From: Lunatimonas sp.
Lineage (GTDB): Bacteria > Bacteroidota > Bacteroidia > Cytophagales > Cyclobacteriaceae
Direction of reading: 5' to 3'
Assembly: GCF_020832325.1 (NCBI RefSeq)
Contig: NZ_JAFIEU010000002.1
Span: 1-64,000 of the forward strand
DNA length: 64,000 bases
Below the pieces are notes generated by a model. It did not search any database. It worked only from the letters and a program-made list of their open reading frames with translations, and was not told where the DNA came from. Shown here in pieces: positions 29,577-38,951 of the stretch (position 1 is its first letter; each line of letters begins with the position of its first letter). The position numbers and the translations under genes are program-made.

Positions 29577-30515
29577 ATGGACCTATATGCTATTAGTTTG
29601 AACTCCCCTGCGAACAGATCGGTGTTTCTATTTGCCCTACTGTTTTTGGTTTTCGGACTTTCCTGCACTACCCAAGAAAGTCGGCTGCAAATTTCGGATA
29701 GTGAACACGAAGCGGATATGGCTACCTGGGAGGATTTGCGAAGGGAGGCGTTGACCGCAGAGGACGGCTGGTTAAACCTAATCGGACTGGAATGGTTAAC
29801 TCCCGGATTAAACAGGATGGGATCCGGCGAAGCGCTTGAGGTGCCTTTGCCACATGAGGCTTTCCCTTCAGAATTAGGGGTTTTTGATTGGTCGGCTCAT
29901 CAGGTTTTTTTCGAGGCAACCGTAGATGGGGTACAAATGGACGGGCAGCAAGTGGTGGGAAAGGTTTTGGTGTTTGATGCCGACACGGGATTGTCGCCTC
30001 TCATGGCGTTTGAATCGCTTCGTTGGCAACTCATTCAGCGGGGGGATCGCATAGGAGTCCGCTTGAGGCATCTGGATTCAGAGGTTGTTCGGAATTTTCA
30101 GGGAGTAGACCGATTCCCTCGTCAGATCGGCTGGCGCAAGGTGGGCATGTTTACACCCTACGAACCCCACAAACTGGTTCCATTGGCCAATGTGCTGGGG
30201 CAGACCCTTCCTACTCCGGCGCTTGGCACGGTAGACTTTGAAGCCGAGGGGAAAAGATTTCAGCTCGATGCGTTTGAAGAAGGGGAAGAGCTTTTTTTGA
30301 TTTTTGCCGATGAGAGCAGCGGCAGATCTACCTATGGGGGAGGGAGATATCTCTATGCGGAAAAGCCTGATGCGGAAGGCAGGGTAATTTTGGATTTTAA
30401 CAAAGCCATCAACCCACCATGTGTGTTCACCCCGTTCGCGACCTGTCCCTTGCCTCCGAAGCAAAATATCGTGGAACTGCTCATCGAGGCAGGAGAGATG
30501 GCCACGTATCAGTGA
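29577..30515 (+). CDS. DUF1684-type lipoprotein
   Basis: Lipobox FGLSC; EDGWLNLIGLEWL; DFNKAINPPCVFTPFATCPLPPKQN. Confidence 0.9.
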   Translation: MDLYAISLNSPANRSVFLFALLFLVFGLSCTTQESRLQISDSEHEADMATWEDLRREALTAEDGWLNLIGLEWLTPGLNRMGSGEALEVPLPHEAFPSELGVFDWSAHQVFFEATVDGVQMDGQQVVGKVLVFDADTGLSPLMAFESLRWQLIQRGDRIGVRLRHLDSEVVRNFQGVDRFPRQIGWRKVGMFTPYEPHKLVPLANVLGQTLPTPALGTVDFEAEGKRFQLDAFEEGEELFLIFADESSGRSTYGGGRYLYAEKPDAEGRVILDFNKAINPPCVFTPFATCPLPPKQNIVELLIEAGEMATYQ

Positions 30516-30654
30516 AGGGCATGTTGGGATTATTAGTTGGTGGGTGACTTTAAATGTGTCAAATACTTTACCTGAGTCTATAGTCCAATAAATCTCATAA
30601 TTTTGTGCACTGTTACTTTGTTATAGGTGGTCATCCAATTATTCAAGTTAAACT

Positions 30655-31040
30655 ATGTCAATAACTAAAGAATCAGAGCTTATCGGGATGAAGCGGGTAA
30701 GCGAAGCAGTTGCATGTACGCTTAGGGAGATGATTGGCTTCGCCCGGCCTGGTATGGCCACAAAGCAGCTAGATGACTTTGGGGCAGAAATTTACACGAA
30801 CAACCCGATGAGCTTTTAAATCACAGAAACAAATTTGACCAAAGGCGATTCAAGAAGAATTCGGTTGTAGCTATTGAAACGTTTATTTCAACGGCTTCCA
30901 CGTACGCAGTTGAGCAGCGAGATGGTTGGACACTAGTCGGTGATAGAGGGGGCTTTATGGCTCAACATGAACATACGATCGTCGTAACAGACCATATGCC
31001 GATCATTTTGACGGAGAGCAATGGATTATGGTCCGATTGA
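30655..31040 (+). pseudogene. map: Methionine aminopeptidase remnant, internally deleted and frameshifted
   Basis: N-part MSITKESELIGMKRVSEAVACTLREMIGFARPGMATKQLDDFGAEI; after a frame change LHEQPDELLNHRNKFDQRRFKKNSVVAIETFISTASTYAVEQRDGWTLVGDRGGFMAQHEHTIVVTDHMPIILT. Confidence 0.9.
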
Positions 31041-31063
31041 GCCGCTTCGATGCCAGCTTTTCT

Positions 31064-31426
31064 CTACTGTAGCTTTTCATTTTCCTTATGCCGGTCCTTG
31101 TCTCGGGTGGATTTCTTCTCAAAGTTCTTTTCCAGTGCTGCACTTAGGTCTATACCGGTTTGGTTAGCGAGGCATATAAGCACCCAAAGTACATCGGCCA
31201 TTTCGTCAGCGAGGTCTTTATCCCGGTCACTTTGCTTAAAGGACTGTTCTCCGTATTTGCGTGCGACAATTCGCGCCACCTCCCCGACCTCTTCTGTCAG
31301 AATGGCCATGTTCGTCAGCTCGTTAAAATAACGGACACCAGTGGTGTTGATCCATTCATCTACGCGCTTCTGCGCTTCAGCGATGGTTAGGGGATTGGAT
31401 TTGTTTTGCATGGATTCGTTTGCCAT
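31064..31426 (-). CDS. MazG-like nucleotide pyrophosphohydrolase
   Basis: EEVGEVARIVARKYGEQ...LADEMADVLWVLICLAN. Confidence 0.9.
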   Translation of the reverse strand: MANESMQNKSNPLTIAEAQKRVDEWINTTGVRYFNELTNMAILTEEVGEVARIVARKYGEQSFKQSDRDKDLADEMADVLWVLICLANQTGIDLSAALEKNFEKKSTRDKDRHKENEKLQ

Positions 31427-32900
31427 TTTCCAAGAGTATTTCTTTATCTACTGATTCGGGAATGTCGTCTGCGTAGTGGCTTACATAGACCAGCCCGATC
31501 GGTGCCTCCCGACAGATATGGTCTACAATGTGTTTGAAGCGGGTCCGCTGTTCATCGTCCATTCCTTGGGCTGCTTCATCCAATATCAGCAAGGCAGGCT
31601 TTTTGATCATGGCTCTGGCCAATAGACAAAACCGCTGATCTTCGAGGCTGGCTTGATGCAGCAGGAGACGCTGTACGTGTGGTATCTGAAGGGCGGCGAG
31701 CCAGTGCTTGGCCATTTCGGTTTGTTCCGGTGTTGCCTGCCGAAAGAGGCCCATCGTATCAAACAATCCGGAAAGGACTACCTTGAGGCAGGTTTGGTTT
31801 TGGGGAAAGTACCTGCTAAGCTCGGGAGACACGAAGCCAACCGGTCGCTTGATATCCCATATAGATTCCCCCGTGCCCCGTTTGCGGTCAAACAAGGAAA
31901 AATCGTTGGCGTAGGCTTGGGGGTTTTCTCCGAGCAGCAAGCTGATCAGGGTGGATTTCCCAGCGCCATTGTGGCCTTTGAGTGCCCATCGCTCGCCGGG
32001 TTTGACGGTCCACTGCACGGTATCCAGCAATAGCTTGTCGCCGTATCGAATAGAAACGTCGCGCAGTTCGATGAGATTTTTGTAGGGAACCGACGGATAG
32101 TCGCTGATCAAAGCTTTGATATGCGCAGTCTCTTCTGGAGAAACTGCCGGTTTTTCCACCGTCAGGCTTGATCGGTCCGGCACAGGAAGTAGGTTTCCCT
32201 GACTGATTTTACCCACATGGGTGATCGCTTTTGGGATCTCCTCCGGGGAGGTAGTCATTACTACCTGAATGCCAGATCCTATGATTTGATCCAGGATGCC
32301 GTCGAATGCCTGGCGCGTCGCCAGGTCAAGTCCCGTGAGCGGCCGGTCCATTAGAAAGAGTTTGGGATTTTTTAGTAGTGCAACGGCAATGGCCAGTCTG
32401 CGGGTTTCTCCATTGGAGAGTTTGATCAGTGATTTCTCGGCAAGGGGGGTCAGGCCCAGCAGGGCCATGGTATTTTCCTTGTTCCAGTACCCGGGTCGTT
32501 TTCCTTCCGTTTGGTCTAGGTAGTTGGAGACGGTATCGGCTTCTTCGGATTCGCTGCTGTTGAACCGTTGCTGGTAATAAAACTCCTGTACGTTGGACTT
32601 ATTCTTAAATGTATAGGCTTGGGAAACAAAAGACACCAAGTCGCGAAAGCTATTTACTTTGCCCTGCTTGGACTGTTCCTCCTGATAGATTTGGGAAAAA
32701 AACCGCGTTATTCGCCCCTGGGTGATGGAGGTGCGTCCATACAGGGTTTCGAGAAAAGCCGTCTTTTCGGCGCCTGAGGCAGCAAGTATGGCCCAATGCT
32801 CTCCGGTCTGCATCGAAAAGTCCAGTCCTTGAAAAAGGACTTTGTCGTTTTTACGAATGGTAGCGTTTTCAATGGTTAAAAAGGGTAGATTCTGGTGCAT
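31377..32900 (-). CDS. Soluble tandem ABC ATPase (ModF-like)
   Basis: Two NBDs; second has GHNGAGKST and LLILDEA; no TM segments. Confidence 0.85.
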   Translation of the reverse strand: MHQNLPFLTIENATIRKNDKVLFQGLDFSMQTGEHWAILAASGAEKTAFLETLYGRTSITQGRITRFFSQIYQEEQSKQGKVNSFRDLVSFVSQAYTFKNKSNVQEFYYQQRFNSSESEEADTVSNYLDQTEGKRPGYWNKENTMALLGLTPLAEKSLIKLSNGETRRLAIAVALLKNPKLFLMDRPLTGLDLATRQAFDGILDQIIGSGIQVVMTTSPEEIPKAITHVGKISQGNLLPVPDRSSLTVEKPAVSPEETAHIKALISDYPSVPYKNLIELRDVSIRYGDKLLLDTVQWTVKPGERWALKGHNGAGKSTLISLLLGENPQAYANDFSLFDRKRGTGESIWDIKRPVGFVSPELSRYFPQNQTCLKVVLSGLFDTMGLFRQATPEQTEMAKHWLAALQIPHVQRLLLHQASLEDQRFCLLARAMIKKPALLILDEAAQGMDDEQRTRFKHIVDHICREAPIGLVYVSHYADDIPESVDKEILLENGKRIHAKQIQSPNHR

Positions 32901-32933
32901 ATTCGTGGTAAAAATCCGCTGGAAATTCTTGTC

Positions 32934-33386
32934 TTACACTTTGTTTTTGGAGTCAAGGATGATGGTTACGGGCCCATCGTTTACCAATGCTACCTGCATA
33001 TTGGCACCAAACTCACCGGTTTCAATAGACTTGCCCATTTCCCCTATCAGTGCAGCGATGGTTTTTTCGTACAGTGGGATGGCTATATCCGGCTTTGCGG
33101 CCTTGATGTAGGACGGGCGATTGCCTTTTTTGGTGCTGGCGTGTAAGGTAAACTGACTGATGAGCAGCAGGTCTCCCGCTGCCTCTAGGATGCTCCGGTT
33201 CATGACCCCTTGATCATCTGGGAAAATACGCATCTGCACAATTTTACGACTGATCCACTGTATATCCTCCTCATTATCGGCGTCTTCAATCCCTAGCAAT
33301 ACGAGCAGACCGATCCCGATTTTTCCGCGTATCTCTCCGGAAATCGCGACCGATGCTTCTGAAACGCGCTGTAATACGGCTATCAT
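32934..33386 (-). CDS. dtd: D-aminoacyl-tRNA deacylase
   Basis: MIAVLQRVSEASV; LLISQFTLHAST; LVNDGPVTIILDS. Confidence 0.95.
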   Translation of the reverse strand: MIAVLQRVSEASVAISGEIRGKIGIGLLVLLGIEDADNEEDIQWISRKIVQMRIFPDDQGVMNRSILEAAGDLLLISQFTLHASTKKGNRPSYIKAAKPDIAIPLYEKTIAALIGEMGKSIETGEFGANMQVALVNDGPVTIILDSKNKV

Positions 33387-33396
33387 CGGCAATGGG

Positions 33397-34116
33397 TTAA
33401 AGTTGATGCATCTCCTCGTTGGAAACGGTTTCTATCATTTTCACAGAGGACCGTTTTGCATAGATCAGCATGGCCTTGGCCACTTGATGGTCGTAGATAG
33501 GCTTGTACTTTTTGAGGACCCCAAGGGCAGTGATACCCCGCATGACCAGGGATCCGATTTCCTCTCCCAGCCTGGATTCGCGGCGGTTTCCGAGCAATAC
33601 CGATGGCTGAAATATCGCGAGGTAGTGAAAAGCGATCAGCTTGAGATCGTCCTCGGTTTCGCCCTTCACGCGGCTGTAGAATACGCTGGATTGCGGATTA
33701 GCCCCAACGGAACTCACGTACATAAATTTGCTGGTTCCCTGATGATAGGCCCATTGGGCAAAGTCAACTACATAGTCGTGGTCTATCTGGTAAAACGCAT
33801 CCCGGGATCCAGCTTTCTTGATGGTGGTGCCCAACGAACAAAAGCCGTGTATCTCCACCGACTTCTCTTCCAGCCATCCGATCAACGCATGATAGTCACC
33901 TCCCATATTTCGCTGCCGGATTTTCTCGATCAGGTTGGTAAGGTGCAATCTTTCAAAATCCACGGTCACCTGGATTAGTTTTTCGTGTTTGATGGCTAGT
34001 TCACGCCTACCAAATGAGATAACATACGTATACTCGGGGTCCTTGAACAACTGATGAAGCACCTGCATGCCTACCAGTCCAGATCCCCCAGCAACAAACG
34101 CGATCTTTTTTATCAT
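33397..34116 (-). CDS. NAD(P)-binding oxidoreductase, HTATIP2-like
   Basis: FVAGGSGLVGMQVLHQLF; SLGTTIKKAGSRDAFYQIDHDYV; QPSVLLGNRRESRLGE. Confidence 0.88.
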   Translation of the reverse strand: MIKKIAFVAGGSGLVGMQVLHQLFKDPEYTYVISFGRRELAIKHEKLIQVTVDFERLHLTNLIEKIRQRNMGGDYHALIGWLEEKSVEIHGFCSLGTTIKKAGSRDAFYQIDHDYVVDFAQWAYHQGTSKFMYVSSVGANPQSSVFYSRVKGETEDDLKLIAFHYLAIFQPSVLLGNRRESRLGEEIGSLVMRGITALGVLKKYKPIYDHQVAKAMLIYAKRSSVKMIETVSNEEMHQL

Positions 34117-34553
34117 AATCTGATATCCGTTTTAGGTCGGTTTTGCTCCCAAAACAGGAACTTTTCAATGTCTGCCTGTAGGCTTTTGTATATACCCAAA
34201 AGCACGGATAAGTCGTCCACGTAGCCTACAAAGGGTATAAAGTCCGGAACCATATCTAAGGGTAGCGCGAAGTAAAACAGCCCTAGGACCAGCAATCCCA
34301 ACGAGCGGCTGGAGAGGCTTTTGTAGTCTCCCTTGATGTGGGCTGTGAGCATTCGAACGAATATTTCTAGTTGTATACGCGCACCTGCCACCAGCGGTGT
34401 TTCCATCAGTTCGTACGTTTTTAAGCGTACTCGGTAGATTAGTTCCCTTAGCTTCGATTCCGAGGCGGCGATGCGCTGCGCCTTTGCAAAGTAGATTGCT
34501 TTTGCTTTCTCGAAGACCTGCTGGTACTCTTCCTTTATGTTCATAGTTGGCAA
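34113..34553 (-). CDS. YkvA-like DUF1232 protein
   Basis: GLFYFALPLDMVPDFIPFVGYVDDLSVL. Confidence 0.9.
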   Translation of the reverse strand: MPTMNIKEEYQQVFEKAKAIYFAKAQRIAASESKLRELIYRVRLKTYELMETPLVAGARIQLEIFVRMLTAHIKGDYKSLSSRSLGLLVLGLFYFALPLDMVPDFIPFVGYVDDLSVLLGIYKSLQADIEKFLFWEQNRPKTDIRL

Positions 34554-34554
34554 G

Positions 34555-35076
34555 TTAGAAATATACCTGGATTTCGGATTTTATTTTTTTGCGGGCGCCT
34601 GCTATCACATCATTTTCGCTTTCCAGAGAAAGCTGAAAAATCCGCTTGGCAAGTTCAATACCCTGTGCTTCCGGAGCCAATCCCTTATTGGCCCGATTGA
34701 TCAGCGTGATGACCTGTTCTACAGCGTTTCGCACGTCTTCCCAAGCTTCGTCGGAAAAGTACACTTGCTGGGAAAGGTTGTGATTAAACTCCTCGCGCAC
34801 TTCGTTTATCAACAGCACATAGAGCTCGGATGCGGCTAGCCCTCCTTGGTTAATGCGCCGCACCAGATTGTTTGGTGTGATGCGTTCCAGCAGAAGACAA
34901 AGTCGCTCGGCCGCCTGTACCCGAAGGGGCAGGATAGTGTCGGTGTTTTTGGTTTTGAGTTCGAGTACACGCTTCTCCCATTCTTTTTTCAAAAAAGAAA
35001 TGGTTACAATATACATGCCGTAAACCGCCAAACCGGCGGGCAACAAAACCTTTAAAAGTTCCGAGATAAATTCCAT
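34555..35076 (-). CDS. Conserved membrane-anchored hypothetical protein
   Basis: 173-aa ORF, N-terminal TM, tightly spaced with DUF1232 gene. Confidence 0.75.
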   Translation of the reverse strand: MEFISELLKVLLPAGLAVYGMYIVTISFLKKEWEKRVLELKTKNTDTILPLRVQAAERLCLLLERITPNNLVRRINQGGLAASELYVLLINEVREEFNHNLSQQVYFSDEAWEDVRNAVEQVITLINRANKGLAPEAQGIELAKRIFQLSLESENDVIAGARKKIKSEIQVYF

Positions 35077-35188
35077 GTTTTGTAGTATTAACGTTCTAAT
35101 ATCTTAAATCTATGCTTCCCATGCTATAGGTGTCGGTTTTTTCTACCGTATCTTTGAACCTTTAGACGCACAAAGGAATTTATTTGTC

Positions 35189-35503
35189 ATGTTGAATCCA
35201 ATAAGTATTTCGGCAAAGGCACTGGATGAAATCAAAAACATCATGCTCCATAAAAACATTCCCGGCGAATATACACTACGGGTGGGTGTTAAGGGCGGCG
35301 GATGCGGAGGTGTATCTTACATGCTGGGCTTTGATAAGCCCAAGACCGATGATCAGGTGTTTGAATGGGAGGGTTTGGAGATTCTCATTGAGAAAAAACA
35401 CGTGATGTTTTTGATGGGTATGCACATCGATTTCTTTGAGAGTAGCGAAGCCCGGGGATTTACGTTTATCAATCCGGAGGTACCTAAACGGCACGATGCC
35501 TGA
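35189..35503 (+). CDS. HesB/IscA-fold protein
   Basis: ISAKALDEIKNIM...LRVGVKGGGCGGVSYMLGFD; C-terminal CGC absent. Confidence 0.9.
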   Translation: MLNPISISAKALDEIKNIMLHKNIPGEYTLRVGVKGGGCGGVSYMLGFDKPKTDDQVFEWEGLEILIEKKHVMFLMGMHIDFFESSEARGFTFINPEVPKRHDA

Positions 35504-35514
35504 ATCGCACCCTT

Positions 35515-35976
35515 TCAAATAAGTCCTTCGAATCCATATTTCATAGTAGACCAGAACGCATCTAGGGCGATGATACGGGGCTTTAAGAAAGAAATGATGT
35601 CTCCCCATTGTGCCTGATCCATCACACTTACCAGATTCAGGCGTTTTTCGATCTTGGCTATGGGCTGCCCCGACTCCGTGAGGGCGTGCAGTTCCCAGTC
35701 CCAAGGTTCGCCCAGCTCTGTGTGCAGGATTTTTTCAAATTGTCGGAACTGGTCAAAAAACAATTCCCGGATATCTGGGTCAGGATGGACAATTTCTATC
35801 CCTATGGAGGCAAAGTTTCGCTCGGCTTTCATCCGGAAATAGATTCCCTTGATACCGGTTTTGTAGTTCTGCCATTGCAGTCGTGTACCTTCGGCGGATG
35901 GTACGGGTTTCATGTATAAGCCAAATGCCGTCCAAAACGCTTGCTTTATTTTGCTAACTTGGTTTCGTGTATACAT
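35515..35976 (-). CDS. DUF4268-type protein
   Basis: QAFWTAFGLYMKPVPSAEGTRLQWQNYKTGIKGIYFRM. Confidence 0.8.
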   Translation of the reverse strand: MYTRNQVSKIKQAFWTAFGLYMKPVPSAEGTRLQWQNYKTGIKGIYFRMKAERNFASIGIEIVHPDPDIRELFFDQFRQFEKILHTELGEPWDWELHALTESGQPIAKIEKRLNLVSVMDQAQWGDIISFLKPRIIALDAFWSTMKYGFEGLI

Positions 35977-36066
35977 ACGGAAAAAACGGATCGCAGCGAT
36001 GTATCAGAGGTTTTCCAGGCGAAAGGAGCTATACATCAAATCCCGTCCCATGGCCATTTCGTGCTA

Positions 36067-36435
36067 TCAGCTGTAATCGGCGGGATAACTGACTTCTACC
36101 ACCGAATAGTTTACTACGCCTCCTAGGGCGGGATTGTGTTTTTTGATAATAATGTCTATCTCCTTCAGTGAAGGGTAGGCCTTGAGGATATCCTGTATCA
36201 TCCGATGAGCGAGGTGCTCCAATAGCTTTACCGGTTCCTGCATGTGGGATTTGGCAATCTGGTAGATTCGAAAATAGTCAACAGTAGCCTTTAAATCATC
36301 CTCCAGCATAGCCCGGGTGAAGTCTGTGTTCACATGGATGTCTACTGTAAAACGGTTTCCGAGTTTCTTCTCTTCCGAAAAAACCCCGTGGTAGGCATGA
36401 AACTCAATGCCTTCAAGCGATACCCTTCCCATCAA
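36067..36435 (-). CDS. folB: Dihydroneopterin aldolase
   Basis: GIEFHAYHGVFSEEKKLGNRFTVDI; VKLLEHLAHRM. Confidence 0.93.
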   Translation of the reverse strand: MMGRVSLEGIEFHAYHGVFSEEKKLGNRFTVDIHVNTDFTRAMLEDDLKATVDYFRIYQIAKSHMQEPVKLLEHLAHRMIQDILKAYPSLKEIDIIIKKHNPALGGVVNYSVVEVSYPADYS

Positions 36436-37277
36436 TCAAACTGGTCAAAAAACGAACCGGTTCCGTTTCCCTTCTTCGTGGAGGCACTGCCGGATGGCGC
36501 GGACTTTTCGTCTTTTTCCCTCTGCTCAGGCCCCTCATCAGGTATCTCTGCTTCGGCTTCCTCGCTACGGATAGATTCCTCATCGACTACTTCGGATGCT
36601 TCATCCCCCTCGGTGTAGAGCCTTTCTACGTCCGGAATTTCCGGTTTCAGTATCAGTTCCATTTCCGGTTCATAATCTTCCGGTTCTTCGGCTGCCGATA
36701 GCGTGCCTCCTTCGAGGAGTTGTTTTACTTGTTGTTTGGGAATAGAGAGATCAATCTGCTGAAAATTTTCTTGGGAGAGACGGATATTTTCCAGGGTGTC
36801 CTGCGCCAGATTTCTGAGGTTGCCCAGCAGGATTTCCCGTTGGCTGAGTAATTGTTCGTAGGCGTCGGAGAGCATAGATACTCCCTCTTTGAGATCTTCA
36901 ATCACGCCTTTGGATTTGGATTCCGCCTGCTCTTGCAAGTTTTTGGCTTTGTTTCTGGCGTCCGATTTCAGCAAATCGGCTTCCATATGGGCTTCCTTTA
37001 GGATCAGATCGGCGGTGTTTTTGGCATGTTCAATGATGGTTTCACCGGTGTCTTCTGCGGTTTTTAGAGTTCTGAAGAGGGACTGTTCAATTTCCCGTAG
37101 CTTTTGAGCCTCTTTATCGGCATGTTCAAATTTCAGTTGGAGTGTCTTTTGCTCATCCAGAACTTTTTCCCATTCTTGGGATAGGTAGGTCAAAAAAGCG
37201 GAAACTTCCTCCTTATCGTAGCCTCTGATTTGTTTTTCAAAGGTTTTCTGACGGATATCCAAAGGTGTTATCTTCAT
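36432..37277 (-). CDS. DivIVA-domain protein
   Basis: MKITPLDIRQKTFEKQIRGYDKEEVSAFLTYL; coiled coil and acidic tail. Confidence 0.9.
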   Translation of the reverse strand: MKITPLDIRQKTFEKQIRGYDKEEVSAFLTYLSQEWEKVLDEQKTLQLKFEHADKEAQKLREIEQSLFRTLKTAEDTGETIIEHAKNTADLILKEAHMEADLLKSDARNKAKNLQEQAESKSKGVIEDLKEGVSMLSDAYEQLLSQREILLGNLRNLAQDTLENIRLSQENFQQIDLSIPKQQVKQLLEGGTLSAAEEPEDYEPEMELILKPEIPDVERLYTEGDEASEVVDEESIRSEEAEAEIPDEGPEQREKDEKSAPSGSASTKKGNGTGSFFDQFD

Positions 37278-37282
37278 ACGTG

Positions 37283-38200
37283 TTACACTTCTATGTTCCA
37301 AATTGATGCGGTACGGTCATCACTCACTGCCACTACATGTCCGTTGTACCGGCTCCAAAAAAGCTTGTTTACCGAGGTGCCGTGTCCGGCATGGCGTCCT
37401 TTGTCGATTACTTTCAGGAGTTGATACTTATGGGCGTCCCATAGTTTAATGGACTTGTCCATACTACAAGTTACAAAATATCTGCCATCATCCCGAAAAG
37501 ATAGGTAATTAATCGCAAACATGTGGGCTACGATGGTTTTTTCCAAGTTAAAATTGGCCGCATTCCAGATGTTGAGGTGGGCGTCTCTGCCACCACTTAG
37601 GAGGGTACTGCCGTCTGGAGAATATCCCAGTGCAAAGACGGAATTGCGATGTTGGTCCAACTTAGCCACGGGGCTAAAGTCGGTGCTATTCAAGATTTTT
37701 ACAGAATGGTCGGAAGATCCTATGGCCAAATGTCCCGTACTTGGATTTGTTGCCAGAGAGCGAAGGGCGGCGTCACTGAGTTTGATATGTTTGAGGGGAG
37801 ATCTTTCTTCCATATCTACCACGATCAGAACGCCGTCTCCGGTAGCCACATGCAATAGCCCTCCGGAGATCTTCAAGTCAAAGATGGGTTGGGAGGTCAG
37901 TTTGAGTGACCACAGCTCTTTTTTATCGGTAAGATCTATTACGTGGATTCCCTCAAAATTATGCCCGATCACCAGCAAGTTACGCGCATGGTCTACCGTC
38001 AGCGCATAGACAGAATGGGGGAGTTTGGCGATCAGTTTCCCGTCCTTTGGATGATCCATATCCCATTCCACCACATACCCATCCCCGGCGCCTGTGTAAA
38101 AAAAACGCGGGTTTACCCCCTCCGATAGTGCATAGATGGAATGATTGTGGCCTGCAAGTGTATGTAGTTTATTTACTGTGATTTTTGACATATATTGCAC
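37283..38200 (-). CDS. WD40 repeat protein
   Basis: Repeated WD40 units, e.g. FSPDGSTLLSGGRDAHLNIWNAANF-like ALGYSPDGSTLLSGGRDAHLNIWN. Confidence 0.92.
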   Translation of the reverse strand: MQYMSKITVNKLHTLAGHNHSIYALSEGVNPRFFYTGAGDGYVVEWDMDHPKDGKLIAKLPHSVYALTVDHARNLLVIGHNFEGIHVIDLTDKKELWSLKLTSQPIFDLKISGGLLHVATGDGVLIVVDMEERSPLKHIKLSDAALRSLATNPSTGHLAIGSSDHSVKILNSTDFSPVAKLDQHRNSVFALGYSPDGSTLLSGGRDAHLNIWNAANFNLEKTIVAHMFAINYLSFRDDGRYFVTCSMDKSIKLWDAHKYQLLKVIDKGRHAGHGTSVNKLFWSRYNGHVVAVSDDRTASIWNIEV

Positions 38201-38231
38201 CTAATTTATCACCACCCCTCCTCGTTTACGC

Positions 38232-38861
38232 ATGCAAACAAAATTAGAAAAAATTAGTCCGTTATCGGCTTTTGCGGTCAATAATATTCATGACCTTCAC
38301 GATCGGGACTTGGATTTTTTGAGTTTTAGAGAGAAACTTTCCTTTGCCAACATCAGCCATCCCCAAAAACGGCTGGAATGGAAAGGTGCCCGTTTAGCGG
38401 TAAAATCAGCTCTGGACTTGATACCACTTCCCTATCCGGGGTTTTATAAGGACTCCCACGGAAAATCCTACTCCATGGATGGTTACGGCCATGTATCGCT
38501 GTCTCACTGTACGCACGTGGCTGCGGCGATTTTCCATCGGGAGATGCCTGTGGGAATCGACCTGGAAATGATCCGGGAGAAGACAGTAACCGTTGGCCAC
38601 AAGTTTTTGCAGGAAGCAGAGATGGAGTTTTTGGAACAGGATGTGCTGCTGCACACCATCGCATGGTCCGCCAAAGAATCAATCTTCAAATGCCAAGGAA
38701 GAAAAGGCATTAGCCTGAGGCAGCATATCTCCCTGCAGCGTTTTGATGCAGATACCGAGGTCATCAAAGGTAGGATCTCAGGCACGGGCACTTCCGATCA
38801 CCACTATGAAGTACGGGTGATGGTGGAGGGAGATATGGTACTCACGTACACTATTTGGTAA
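38232..38861 (+). CDS. 4'-phosphopantetheinyl transferase superfamily protein
   Basis: VSLSHCTHVAAAIFHREMPVGIDLEMI; WSAKESIFK. Confidence 0.92.
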   Translation: MQTKLEKISPLSAFAVNNIHDLHDRDLDFLSFREKLSFANISHPQKRLEWKGARLAVKSALDLIPLPYPGFYKDSHGKSYSMDGYGHVSLSHCTHVAAAIFHREMPVGIDLEMIREKTVTVGHKFLQEAEMEFLEQDVLLHTIAWSAKESIFKCQGRKGISLRQHISLQRFDADTEVIKGRISGTGTSDHHYEVRVMVEGDMVLTYTIW

Positions 38862-38951
38862 AAAAACGCCGTAATGCAGTGAATCCCGCAGAATTTGCCT
38901 AATTTTTGTGGGGGAACGCCGTATGGAGGCATAGCAGACTCCCGAAAAAAA

